Shown here: one piece after another, positions 1 to 6,016 of the stretch
How the letters are laid out: every line of letters starts with the position of its first letter
Position numbering within the stretch: position 1 is the stretch's first letter
Assembly (NCBI GenBank): GCA_043718245.1
Contig: JAYSWB010000059.1
Coordinates: 1 to 10,366, forward strand
From: JBAXAB01 sp043718245
GTDB taxonomy: Bacteria; Patescibacteriota; Minisyncoccia; Phycocordibacterales; CAIZLB01
Direction: 5' to 3'
Length of the DNA stretch: 10,366 nucleotides
The notes under the pieces: model-generated
What the model was told of the DNA's origin: nothing
What the model saw: only the letters and a program-made list of their open reading frames with translations
Databases searched by the model: none
Program-made: the position numbers and the translations under genes

Positions 1-709
1 CAACTGAGGCAATATTATTAGCACGATTAATGTCCCTTGTTAATGAAGAAGGATCTATAGAAATTGCTACCGGAAGCCCTGTGCCGATTCTTGGGTTTGT
101 GAAAACAGCCTGAGCATCAATCGAAGCACCAGCAGGAATAGAAGCTGTGTTTGTGATTTGACGTAACTGATCAGATGCATTTGATGCTGGCATAGAAACT
201 GAAAGATTAAAAGCGCCACTTGGTGCAGTTCCTACGTTTTGAATTCTGAATTTAATAACCACAGTGTCAGAAGTCGTAAAATTATTTGTTTCGACGTAGT
301 TTCCATTGGCAGGATTAATTATCCCTCTTGAAATTATGGTTACCGCAAGATCAGGATTGCCATTGTTTGTGTAAACAGGGGGGTAGTAAGTGGTGTTTGT
401 GTTCGTCTTTGTGCTTGTATAAGTTGGTGTGTTTACTTTGGTCGAAGTGGCTGTCGTAGTCGTTGCTGTATTGTTGGTTACGATAACGAATCCTGGGTTA
501 GTTGATGTAGCAGGGGTCGAGGTAGCGTTCCCGCTAAAGAGGGAGGTAATAGAGACTGTTGCGGACGCCAAGGACGAAACCACCTTAGGTACGATCTTTA
601 CAATTCCGATGCTTAGAAATACTAAAATAAGGATTATAGCCCCAATAATAAGGACTCTAAAGAATGTTCGCTTTGGTGAAGGTGTTGTTGTTTGTGTGTT
701 TGGTTCCAT
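1..709 (-). CDS. Membrane-anchored CARDB-domain surface protein, 5' part (runs off left edge)
   Basis: The minus strand is open from ATG at 709 to base 1 with no stop: 236 codons, with the C-terminus outside the window. The protein has a short cytoplasmic N-terminus rich in Thr/Pro, one membrane segment at about residues 19-37, then a low-complexity Ser/Thr/Asn linker at about 45-115. From about residue 118 (NPDLAV) a beta-rich region follows with spacing typical of a CARDB/immunoglobulin-like domain: DTVVIKFRIQNVGTAPSG, then IPAGAS and NRANNIASV near the edge. CARDB domains are extracellular adhesion or scaffold modules; the membrane anchor plus linker suggests a surface-displayed protein. 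Start choice is supported by a near-consensus promoter whose -10 box ends 9 nt before this ATG. Substrate or partner is unknown. Plus-strand readings of this region are shadows. Confidence 0.8.
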   Translation of the reverse strand, partial: MEPNTQTTTPSPKRTFFRVLIIGAIILILVFLSIGIVKIVPKVVSSLASATVSITSLFSGNATSTPATSTNPGFVIVTNNTATTTTATSTKVNTPTYTSTKTNTNTTYYPPVYTNNGNPDLAVTIISRGIINPANGNYVETNNFTTSDTVVIKFRIQNVGTAPSGAFNLSVSMPASNASDQLRQITNTASIPAGASIDAQAVFTNPRIGTGLPVAISIDPSSLTRDINRANNIASV

Positions 710-718
710 GATGTTTAC

Positions 719-746
719 ATTATATAACATACCCTCAATTTGTCAA
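719..746 (-). promoter_or_regulatory. Promoter of the CARDB gene
   Basis: On the minus strand a perfect TTGACA (746-741), a 16-nt spacer and a perfect TATAAT (724-719) are present. The predicted transcription start is about 712, giving a leader of about 3 nt before ATG at 709. This is the best sigma70-type match in the window. Confidence 0.8.
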
Positions 747-775
747 TTAACCTAAATGACATTTTAATGTATAAT
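747..775 (+). promoter_or_regulatory. Promoter of the glutaredoxin-FKBP operon
   Basis: TATAAT at 770-775 is preceded, 17 nt upstream, by TTAACC (747-752), a 4/6 match to TTGACA. The start is predicted near 782, leaving about 4 nt before ATG 786. It sits back to back with the CARDB promoter, the two -35 boxes touching at 746/747, so the divergent pair could share regulation. Confidence 0.65.
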
Positions 776-785
776 TTCCCACACT

Positions 786-1028
786 ATGACAATAAAAATA
801 TACAGCACCCCGTCTTGCACGTACTGCAAAGCGGCCAAAGAACTTTTTACAGAACACAATGTCGCATTTACTGAAGTAGATGTGGCCGCGAATGTCGAAG
901 AAAGGAAGAAAATGATAGAAGTAAGCGGCCAGATGGGCGTGCCCGTAATAGAGATTGATGGTCAGGTTATCGTTGGATTTGATCAGAATCTTTTATTAGA
1001 AAAAATTGGAAAGACATCGGCTAAATAA
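786..1028 (+). CDS. Glutaredoxin-like thiol-disulfide oxidoreductase (YruB/NrdH-like)
   Basis: This 80-residue protein has the glutaredoxin fold signature: beta-strand MTIKIYSTPSC, redox pair C11-T-Y-C14, the cis-proline loop MGVPV (Pro53) and the C-terminal G-F-D motif (64-66) that binds the thiol substrate. Length equals that of stand-alone YruB-type glutaredoxins, which reduce disulfides in cytoplasmic proteins such as ribonucleotide reductase or peroxidases; the partner here cannot be told. There is no signal peptide, so it is cytosolic. It is first in a two-gene unit with an FKBP isomerase 8 nt downstream, a thiol/folding pairing. No Shine-Dalgarno sequence precedes the start; the -10 box ends only 10 nt upstream. 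Confidence 0.92.
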   Translation: MTIKIYSTPSCTYCKAAKELFTEHNVAFTEVDVAANVEERKKMIEVSGQMGVPVIEIDGQVIVGFDQNLLLEKIGKTSAK

Positions 1029-1036
1029 AAAATATT

Positions 1037-1423
1037 ATGAACACAAAAATTATTTACTTAATATTAGGATTTGTTATTTTAGGAGTAATCGGTTTTTATT
1101 TATTTAATAATTCAACAAAAATGATAGCACAAAATGGAGACATGGTTTCAGTAAATTACACAGGAACACTCGAAAATGGTACAAAATTTGATAGCTCTCT
1201 TGATCACGGAAGACCAATTGAGTTCAAACTCGGAGTAGGGCAGGTTATTAAGGGTTGGGATCAGGGAATTGTAGGTATGGAAATTGGTGAAAAGAAGAAG
1301 TTAACAATTCCTGCAGAGTTGGCATACGGAGCGCAAGAGATTCCAGATGGTAGAGGTGGAATTTTGATTCCTGCGAATTCAACTTTGATTTTTGATGTAG
1401 AGTTGGTGGATATTAAGAGATAG
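1037..1423 (+). CDS. FKBP-type peptidyl-prolyl cis-trans isomerase, membrane-anchored
   Basis: The 128-residue protein has an N-terminal hydrophobic segment (about residues 5-23, an uncleaved anchor or signal with no lipobox cysteine), followed by one complete FKBP domain from about residue 33. FKBP pocket residues are recognisable: Y41, F51-D52, F63, V70-I71, W74, Y97 and F119, with the GQVIKGWDQGI and AELAYG motifs. The family isomerises X-Pro bonds; with this anchor it would act on exported proteins at the outer face of the membrane. Eight nt separate it from the glutaredoxin stop, so the two are probably co-transcribed, with no visible ribosome binding site. It ends in TAG, 10 nt before a hairpin that abuts tRNA-Arg. 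Confidence 0.93.
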   Translation: MNTKIIYLILGFVILGVIGFYLFNNSTKMIAQNGDMVSVNYTGTLENGTKFDSSLDHGRPIEFKLGVGQVIKGWDQGIVGMEIGEKKKLTIPAELAYGAQEIPDGRGGILIPANSTLIFDVELVDIKR

Positions 1424-1433
1424 GGATTGTTTT

Positions 1434-1453
1434 AAGCGTAATTTATTACGCTT
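1434..1453 (+). other. 8-bp perfect hairpin abutting tRNA-Arg 5' end
   Basis: An inverted repeat AAGCGTAA/TTACGCTT (1434-1441 and 1446-1453) with a 4-nt loop ends directly before the first tRNA base at 1454. It lies after the FKBP stop, but a T-tract is missing on either strand, so it is a poor intrinsic terminator. It could mark the operon mRNA 3' end or sit in the tRNA precursor leader. Confidence 0.6.
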
Positions 1454-1525
1454 GCCACCGTAGTTCAATGGATAGAACAAGACACTCCTAACGTCTAGAT
1501 ACAGGTTCGATTCCTGTCGGAGGCA
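1454..1525 (+). tRNA. tRNA-Arg (anticodon CCT)
   Basis: A full cloverleaf can be drawn: acceptor 1454-1460/1518-1524, D arm GTTC/GAAC (1463-1478), anticodon stem 1480-1484/1492-1496 with loop CTCCTAA, variable AGAT, T arm ACAGG-TTCGATT-CCTGT, discriminator A1525. Anticodon CCT (1487-1489) reads AGG. CCA is not encoded. Two mismatches stand out: A1457 opposite A1521 in the acceptor stem, and A1484 opposite C1492 closing the anticodon stem. Confidence 0.93.
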
Positions 1526-1534
1526 CAAATTTTC

Positions 1535-1543
1535 TGCTACAAT
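1535..1543 (+). promoter_or_regulatory. Extended -10 promoter of the DUF2238 gene
   Basis: TGC-TACAAT (TG at 1535-1536, hexamer 1538-1543) lies just after the tRNA-Arg 3' end. The predicted start is 1550, the A of the ATG itself, so the mRNA would be strictly leaderless. The -35 position falls in the tRNA T arm and is a poor match. Confidence 0.55.
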
Positions 1544-1549
1544 TACCAC

Positions 1550-2226
1550 ATGACAAAATACAGATGGTTACTAGTTATCTTGTTCGCAATCGTATGGATA
1601 TGGGCAGCAATCGATCCTGTCTACCCACACGATTGGCTTCTCGAAAATTACCTAGTATTTCTTTTTGTTCCAGTTATTTTTATTTTAGGCAGATATTTCA
1701 AACTTTCCAATGCTTCGTACACTTTGATTACTATATTCATGATAATGCACGTTATCGGATCACATTCTACTTATGCTGAAGTGCCTTTTGGGTATACTTT
1801 ACAAGAATGGCTTGGATCTTCACGAAATATGTATGACAGGTTAGTACACTTTAGTTTTGGTCTTCTTTTGGCTTACCCTGTTCGTGAAGTTTTTATGAGA
1901 CTTTCAATTACAAAAGGTTTTTGGTCTTACTATTTCCCATTGGAACTGGTAGCTGCGTCTTCCGCCTTATACGAAGTAATTGAATGGATTGTGGCTCGAA
2001 ATGTTGACCCAGCGGCCGGTATTGCATTTCTCGGTATATTTGGGATGCGCAAAAGGATATGTTCGTAGCGATTGTCGGGGCTTTTATTGCTATGCTAATT
2101 ATCTTCATTATCAACTGGGCTTTTAACAAAGATCATGGAAAGGAGATTAGGGAGAGCTTTAGGATTCCAGAGGTAGATCGTCCAATTGGAGAGGAGAGAT
2201 TGAAGGAGTATTTGATGAAGAGGTAA
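1550..2226 (+). pseudogene. DUF2238 (YjdF-like) membrane protein, frameshifted
   Basis: Reading from ATG 1550 gives 172 residues with several hydrophobic helices and hallmarks of the DUF2238/YjdF family: HVIGSHSTYAEVPFG (about residues 67-81), YDRLVHFSFGLL and ALYEVIEWIVA. After AGIAFLG (ending at 2035) the frame turns into a short unrelated tail and a TAG at 2066. The expected family continuation resumes in another frame at 2038: IWDAQKDMFVAIVGAF, a last membrane helix and a charged tail ending at TAA 2224-2226. From memory the family has about four residues (TQGD-like) between LG and IWDAQ, so about 10 nt appear to be missing. Either a recent inactivating deletion or a sequencing/assembly error. 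The function of the family is unknown. The gene starts 25 nt after tRNA-Arg. Confidence 0.85.
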
Positions 2227-2241
2227 AGTATTTGATATAAT
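2212..2241 (+). promoter_or_regulatory. Promoter of the DUF1653 gene
   Basis: TTGATG (2212-2217), an 18-nt spacer and extended -10 TGA-TATAAT (2233-2241). The start is predicted near 2248, giving a leader of about 20 nt without a Shine-Dalgarno motif. The -35 box lies inside the 3' end of the upstream DUF2238 reading frame. Confidence 0.6.
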
Positions 2242-2267
2242 TCTAATTCGAACAAAAGCACAAAACT

Positions 2268-2603
2268 ATGAAAATCCCAAACAAAGTTCCTGAAAACGGT
2301 TTCTACTATCACTACAAGCACGATCCAAACGGCACGGTCAACAATTACGCCTACGAAGTTGTGGGTGTAGGTTGCCACACCGAGGATGATTGTCGTCCCG
2401 AAGATGAAAATATGGTGGTTTACAGACCTCTCTATGAGTCGTCAGTATACAAGGCAGGAAAGCTTTTTGATCTCCGGCCGATCGAAATGTGGATGGGTGA
2501 TGTCACAAAGGATGACAAAACTTTCCCACGTTTCTCGAAGATCACAGATGGAAAAGTGGTCACTGAGCTTGAAGAGATACGAAGCCAAATGTACGGAATG
2601 TAA
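2268..2603 (+). CDS. DUF1653-domain protein
   Basis: This 111-residue soluble protein is built around a DUF1653 domain. Recognisable family blocks are the opening YYHYKHDPNG (about 13-22), YEVVGVGCHTEDD (29-41), VVYRPLYES (50-58), KLFDLRPIEMWMG (65-77) and a closing FPRFSKI. It has no signal peptide or membrane segment. The family is common in bacteria and in CPR genomes, but its biochemical role is not established; the aromatic and charged conserved positions suggest a small beta-barrel-like binding module, which is inference. It stands alone, with its own extended -10 promoter upstream and an intrinsic terminator 19 nt after the stop. No strong ribosome binding site is seen. Confidence 0.9.
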   Translation: MKIPNKVPENGFYYHYKHDPNGTVNNYAYEVVGVGCHTEDDCRPEDENMVVYRPLYESSVYKAGKLFDLRPIEMWMGDVTKDDKTFPRFSKITDGKVVTELEEIRSQMYGM

Positions 2604-2622
2604 TTCCTCGGTACCAAACATC

Positions 2623-2657
2623 AAGACGCTGCGATTACATCAAGGCGTCTTTTGATT
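2623..2657 (+). terminator. Intrinsic terminator after the DUF1653 gene
   Basis: Arms AAGACGC (2623-2629) and GCGTCTT (2645-2651) form a 7-bp stem around a 15-nt loop, followed by the T-rich run 2652-2660. Flanking ATCAA and TTGAT can extend the stem past a two-base bulge. Confidence 0.7.
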
Positions 2658-2675
2658 TTTATATTCTAAAAATTA

Positions 2676-2684
2676 TGCTATAAA
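2676..2684 (+). promoter_or_regulatory. Extended -10 promoter of the methyltransferase gene
   Basis: TGC-TATAAA (TG at 2676-2677, hexamer 2679-2684) predicts a start at 2691, one base before ATG 2692. The -35 position overlaps the T-tract of the preceding terminator and is weak. Confidence 0.6.
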
Positions 2685-2691
2685 TTAGCTT

Positions 2692-3516
2692 ATGACTCAA
2701 TTCATTATCACTAAACAACCTGAATACGAACTCCTAGACTCCGGAAACAACTACAAACTTGAACGCTACGGAAAGTTCGTCTTGTCGCGCCCTGATCCGC
2801 AGGCTTTATGGCCAACAGATAGAAGTGCTTGGAAATCAGACGCCGAGTTCAAAGATGATTGGAATACAAAAATTGAACCTTGGGCAATTGATTTCGGAGG
2901 ATTAAAACTTCAAATAAAACTTTCCCCATTCAAACACACCGGACTTTTTCCAGAACAAATCGTGAATTGGCAATGGATGGAAAATATACTTAAGGATAAA
3001 AAGAATGTAAAAGTTTTAAATTTATTTGGCTATACCGGAGGAGCTTCATTAATATGCGCCAAAGCAGGGGCCGAAGTCACACATGTTGATGCATCGAAAG
3101 CAGCAATTACTTGGGCGAATGAGAATGCAAAACTTTCAGGTTTAGAGGACAAACCAATCCGCTGGATTTTGGACGACGCACTCGCGTTCGTAAAAAAAGA
3201 AGTCCGAAGGGGAAACAAATACGATGCTATTGTCATGGATCCACCTTCGTTTGGGCGCGGTGCAAAAGGGGAAGTTTGGAAAATTGAAGAGGGATTTCTA
3301 GAACTTATGAAGGATTGTTTTGCATTATTAAGTGATAACCCACTGTTTTTCGTCCTAAATGGCTATTCAGCAGGTTACTCGGCTATTGCTTATGAAGAGA
3401 ACTTGAAGTTATTGCAACAAAAATATGGTGGGGAGATCGAAGCGGGGGAACTTGTTATTCAGGATTCCCATAATCGCCTACTCCCATGTGGGATCGTGGC
3501 AAGATGGAAAAAGTAA
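2692..3516 (+). CDS. Class I SAM-dependent methyltransferase (RlmI/RlmK-like)
   Basis: The 274-residue protein is a class I Rossmann methyltransferase. Motif I is VLNLFGYTGGAS (107-118); the acidic residue that ends strand 2 is D133 in THVDASKAA; an N-rich helix WANENAKLSGL follows; motif IV is DPPSFGRG (183-190). This DPPSFGRG/GYTGG combination is typical of the RlmI, RlmK and YccW-like RNA cytosine/guanine methyltransferases (Methyltrans_SAM), which modify 23S rRNA. The N-terminal PUA domain of RlmI is absent; in its place are about 90 residues with LERYGKFVLSRPDPQALWP and SPFKHTGLFPEQ. rRNA is therefore a plausible but unproven substrate. It is monocistronic in appearance, with an extended -10 immediately upstream of the ATG. 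Confidence 0.9.
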   Translation: MTQFIITKQPEYELLDSGNNYKLERYGKFVLSRPDPQALWPTDRSAWKSDAEFKDDWNTKIEPWAIDFGGLKLQIKLSPFKHTGLFPEQIVNWQWMENILKDKKNVKVLNLFGYTGGASLICAKAGAEVTHVDASKAAITWANENAKLSGLEDKPIRWILDDALAFVKKEVRRGNKYDAIVMDPPSFGRGAKGEVWKIEEGFLELMKDCFALLSDNPLFFVLNGYSAGYSAIAYEENLKLLQQKYGGEIEAGELVIQDSHNRLLPCGIVARWKK

Positions 3517-3524
3517 TTAAAGCG

Positions 3525-3533
3525 TGATAATAT
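3525..3533 (+). promoter_or_regulatory. Extended -10 promoter of the membrane protein-tRNA-Phe-oxidoreductase unit
   Basis: TGA-TAATAT (3525-3533) predicts a start near 3540, about 7 nt before ATG 3547. Only 30 bp separate this gene from the methyltransferase stop. No convincing -35 box was found. Confidence 0.45.
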
Positions 3534-3546
3534 AGCTTTTATAGAC

Positions 3547-3828
3547 ATGGAACAAGAGGACATTGAACAACTTCAAAAAGATGTAAAGCAGATCAAGGAT
3601 ATTGTTACCCGCGACCATCACATGATGGGAGTTTTGTACCGCTACCATCGATGGTCGCGGGCTTATACTTTGCTCAAGATTTTGATTATCGCTGGTATAG
3701 TTTTTGGCGCTTACTACTATATAGAACCTCTAATTGCTCCTGCTGTGAATGTCTATGATAAGGTCACAAATAATCCATTGTTAAATGCAAGTAGTAGTGC
3801 AAGTGGTTTCTTGAAATATTTCAAGTAA
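3547..3828 (+). CDS. Small single-pass membrane protein of unknown function
   Basis: I do not recognise a named family for this 93-residue protein. It has a charged, heptad-like N-terminal helix (residues 1-20), a His/Arg/Tyr-rich stretch (21-40), one membrane helix (about 41-59), and a short Ser/Asn-rich exterior tail. The architecture (short coiled coil, basic patch, one helix) recurs in small CPR proteins. The basic stretch is encoded by DNA holding a perfect 12-bp GC-rich inverted repeat. The stop lies 4 nt before tRNA-Phe, so the mRNA and tRNA are almost certainly on one primary transcript. Base composition in the inverted repeat is much richer in GC than in the rest of the gene. Confidence 0.75.
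   Translation: MEQEDIEQLQKDVKQIKDIVTRDHHMMGVLYRYHRWSRAYTLLKILIIAGIVFGAYYYIEPLIAPAVNVYDKVTNNPLLNASSSASGFLKYFK
3608..3661. repeat. Perfect 12-bp intragenic inverted repeat
   Basis: CCCGCGACCATC (3608-3619) is exactly complementary to GATGGTCGCGGG (3650-3661), with a 30-nt loop. It lies wholly inside the small membrane protein gene and encodes residues 21-39. A smaller alternative hairpin (CCATCA/TGATGG) can form within it, so two exclusive RNA folds are possible. Confidence 0.85.
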
Positions 3829-3832
3829 AATT

Positions 3833-3905
3833 GCCGAGGTAGCTCAGTTGGTAGAGCATACGCCTGAAGAGCGTGGGGTCACCAGTTCGAACCTGGTCCT
3901 CGGCA
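3833..3905 (+). tRNA. tRNA-Phe (anticodon GAA)
   Basis: The cloverleaf is complete and fully paired in the acceptor (GCCGAGG 3833-3839 with CCTCGGC 3898-3904), D arm GCTC/GAGC, anticodon loop CTGAAGA, variable GGGTC, T arm ACCAG-TTCGAAC-CTGGT, discriminator A3905. Anticodon GAA gives Phe. CCA is not encoded. It lies 4 nt after one CDS and 1 nt before the next. Confidence 0.97.
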
Positions 3906-3906
3906 C

Positions 3907-5364
3907 ATGAATCCGAATAATTCACCTTGGCTCCACCAGTTAAAAATTACAAGACCGATTGATACCTTACACGAGGATACAAAGACTGACATTGCAATTA
4001 TTGGAGGGGGAATTTCAGGAGTGATGACGGCATATTTCACTTTAAAAAATACTGATAAACAAGTTATGCTTGTCGAAGGTAGTCGAATTGCACATGGCTC
4101 GACGGGGCACAATGCTGGACAGGTTATTGCTATGTTTGAACGCGAATTTCATGATATTGTCCGTGAATATGGATTAGAAAGAGCGGCAGACGGAGAAAAA
4201 GCTTTGCATTCTGCATGGACACTTCTCGATGAAATATTTCAGGAGGCGAACTTAAGCACCCCGATCTCATCATTTGTTGGATATGATGGTTTTGCTGGGG
4301 TAGAGCTTTTGATCGATGAACTTAAAAATAACGCGCTTCGAAAAGAGGCTGGAATTCACACTTCAGTTATTTACATAGCCGACCATGTCAAAGACCTGGA
4401 AAAGATTCCCGTAGAATATCGATCTTTTTATGAGCTTATCCCGCACAATGATATCATGTCCCTTCTTGAGACTGAGGATCCCCAGTATATTGCGGTCGTT
4501 ACTCAAAAAAAGGCAGTGGTGAATAGTGCGCTTATGGTTGATGAAATCGCTGGATATCTGTTGAACAAGTATCCTGGGCGATTTAGACTTGCCGAACACA
4601 CATCGGTTGGTGAAGTTGTACTGGAAAAACACATGGTTTTGTTGAAAACAATCACTAATCGTAAGGACGGCAAACAAGAAATGGAATATGATATTAATTG
4701 TCAAAAAGTAATTTTGTGTACGAATGGTTTTGAACGTGTTCGCATCCAGAATAACGGAGGAAAAGATATTGATACTTCATTTCATCAAAATGTCGAGGGG
4801 GTAATCGGATACATGTCAGGATATTTGGAAGAGCTAAATCGTCAACCTGCCGGCCTCAGCTATTATGACAAGGAAGCGCTGAAATCTTCCAGTGGTCTTA
4901 GTACAGACAATGGGGTTCCTTATTTTTATGTTACTCGTCGCCCGTATGATATAAGTCGCGCTACAAAGGGCACTGCGCGACATGATTCTGCAGAATCAAA
5001 TGAAAAACACAACCTAATCTGCATTGGTGGACCGCAAATTTTCCTTGGAGATACCAGAAAATATCTTCGCGAGTACGAATTTGACAAGAAAATGGGGGAT
5101 CAGATTAACGAGTTTGTAAAACATACTTATAAAAAGATTCAAGGGGAGCATTTCCAATACAAGTTTCAGTGGCATGGATTGATGTGCTATACGCCTGGTG
5201 GGATTAGGCTAATTGGTCCTGATCCTAGGAATAAAAATTTACTATATAATCTTGGGTGTAATGGTGTTGGGATCATACCGTCTATTTATGGCGGTATGAA
5301 AATATCTAAAATGTTAGGAGGCGAAGAGTTCCCACCTTCAATCTTTGACCCTAAGGGCTTATAG
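3907..5364 (+). CDS. FAD-dependent oxidoreductase, DAO family
   Basis: This 485-residue protein begins with NSPWLHQL, a conserved lead-in of this group, then the dinucleotide-binding strand TDIAIIGGGISG (27-38; GxGxxG) and E57 at the end of strand 2, which should bind the FAD ribose. GSTGHNAGQV (64-73) matches the FAD-pyrophosphate contact of DAO enzymes. A late motif, GLMCYTPGGIRLIGPDPRNKNLLYNLGCNGVG, is the second FAD-contact region. Members oxidise amines or amino acids, often like PuuB or glycine oxidase; the substrate is unknown. The unusual GGPQIFLGD and YFYVTRRPYD blocks may shape the active site. It is cytosolic. The ATG follows the tRNA-Phe discriminator by one base; the nearest upstream in-frame stop is TGA inside the tRNA, and no ribosome binding site can fit. 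Confidence 0.88.
   Translation: MNPNNSPWLHQLKITRPIDTLHEDTKTDIAIIGGGISGVMTAYFTLKNTDKQVMLVEGSRIAHGSTGHNAGQVIAMFEREFHDIVREYGLERAADGEKALHSAWTLLDEIFQEANLSTPISSFVGYDGFAGVELLIDELKNNALRKEAGIHTSVIYIADHVKDLEKIPVEYRSFYELIPHNDIMSLLETEDPQYIAVVTQKKAVVNSALMVDEIAGYLLNKYPGRFRLAEHTSVGEVVLEKHMVLLKTITNRKDGKQEMEYDINCQKVILCTNGFERVRIQNNGGKDIDTSFHQNVEGVIGYMSGYLEELNRQPAGLSYYDKEALKSSSGLSTDNGVPYFYVTRRPYDISRATKGTARHDSAESNEKHNLICIGGPQIFLGDTRKYLREYEFDKKMGDQINEFVKHTYKKIQGEHFQYKFQWHGLMCYTPGGIRLIGPDPRNKNLLYNLGCNGVGIIPSIYGGMKISKMLGGEEFPPSIFDPKGL
4955..4981. repeat. 7-bp GC-only inverted repeat in the oxidoreductase gene
   Basis: GTCGCGC (4955-4961) and GCGCGAC (4975-4981) pair across a 13-nt loop. It is short and could be chance, but it is similar in base content to the longer intragenic repeats at 3608-3661 and 6203-6253. 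Confidence 0.5.
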
Positions 5365-5372
5365 GGTAGAAT
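5345..5372 (+). promoter_or_regulatory. Promoter of the DedA gene
   Basis: TTGACC (5345-5350), a 16-nt spacer and TAGAAT (5367-5372), each 5/6 to consensus. The -35 box lies within the last codons of the oxidoreductase gene. Predicted start near 5379 leaves about 6 nt before ATG 5385. Confidence 0.65.
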
Positions 5373-5384
5373 TACTTACAATAC

Positions 5385-6014
5385 ATGTTCGAAAACTTTA
5401 CAAATTATATTATATCGCTGGTCTCTATTTTCAAAGACCATCAGTGGTCATTGTACCTTTCAGTTTTTTTAGCGGCCTTAATCGAATCGTTGCCAATTAT
5501 AGGAGCTTTTATACCAGGAACTTTGATTTTACTATTATTTGGAGTCTTTGCGGCAAACGGGTTCGGATCTTTAGGAGTGATTATTTTGTTATCAGCCATC
5601 GGAGCCATCATAGGTGACACGACTGGGTATTTGTTCGGAAAGTATGGTCGGAAATTTTTCAAGGAACATAATCGTTTATTAAAGCTCTCTCATATTCATT
5701 CGGGTGAAGTGTTTTTTGCAAAACATGGGGGTAAAAGTGTGCTGTTCGGGCGTTTTGTTGGGCCTATTCGACCTATAATTTCACTTGTGGCAGGAGCCAC
5801 CCATACGCCGTTTGGTCGTTTTTTTATTTTTAATGTTTTAGGGGCCCTTATTTGGGTTGGAGTGTATATAATACTTGGTTTTATTTTTGCTAATAATATT
5901 AGCTTAATAGATAGAATAATTTCCGAGATCAGTACAGTCGCCTTGATACTCATTGTTTTAGGTAGTGGAATCTATTTTTATTTTAAAAAGCGAGCCGTCA
6001 TAATCAAAGATTAA
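5385..6014 (+). CDS. DedA-family (SNARE-associated/VTT) membrane protein
   Basis: The 209-residue protein is a full-length DedA-family member. Hydrophobic segments lie at about 22-38, 44-58, 60-80, 125-138, 145-170 and 182-201. Family signatures are ALIESLPIIGAFIPGTLILL (31-50), the reentrant-loop region GDTTGYLFGKYGRKFF (77-92), and FGRFVGPIRPIISLVAGA (121-138), the conserved arginine-proline motif. DedA proteins are proton-dependent and several act in flipping undecaprenyl phosphate or phosphatidylethanolamine across the membrane, so a role in envelope lipid recycling is plausible. The gene begins 20 nt after the oxidoreductase stop, with its own promoter overlapping that gene's end, and is followed by a weak terminator. 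Confidence 0.93.
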   Translation: MFENFTNYIISLVSIFKDHQWSLYLSVFLAALIESLPIIGAFIPGTLILLLFGVFAANGFGSLGVIILLSAIGAIIGDTTGYLFGKYGRKFFKEHNRLLKLSHIHSGEVFFAKHGGKSVLFGRFVGPIRPIISLVAGATHTPFGRFFIFNVLGALIWVGVYIILGFIFANNISLIDRIISEISTVALILIVLGSGIYFYFKKRAVIIKD

Positions 6015-6016
6015 GA

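Noticed and set aside
429..755. Plus-strand reading frame of 108 codons
   Set aside because: It is the antisense shadow of the minus-strand CARDB protein, which has a membrane helix, a recognisable domain and a near-consensus promoter; the plus frame is a low-complexity Val-rich product.
831..889. GCGGCCA/TGGCCGC inverted repeat in the glutaredoxin gene
   Set aside because: Only 7 bp with a 45-nt loop; too weak to claim a structure.
1434..1453. Hairpin as a standard intrinsic terminator for the FKBP gene
   Set aside because: No T-tract follows on either strand; reported as a hairpin only.
1550..2068. UGA or other recoding to explain the DUF2238 break
   Set aside because: The stop reached is TAG and the family sequence resumes in a different frame, so this is an indel rather than codon reassignment.
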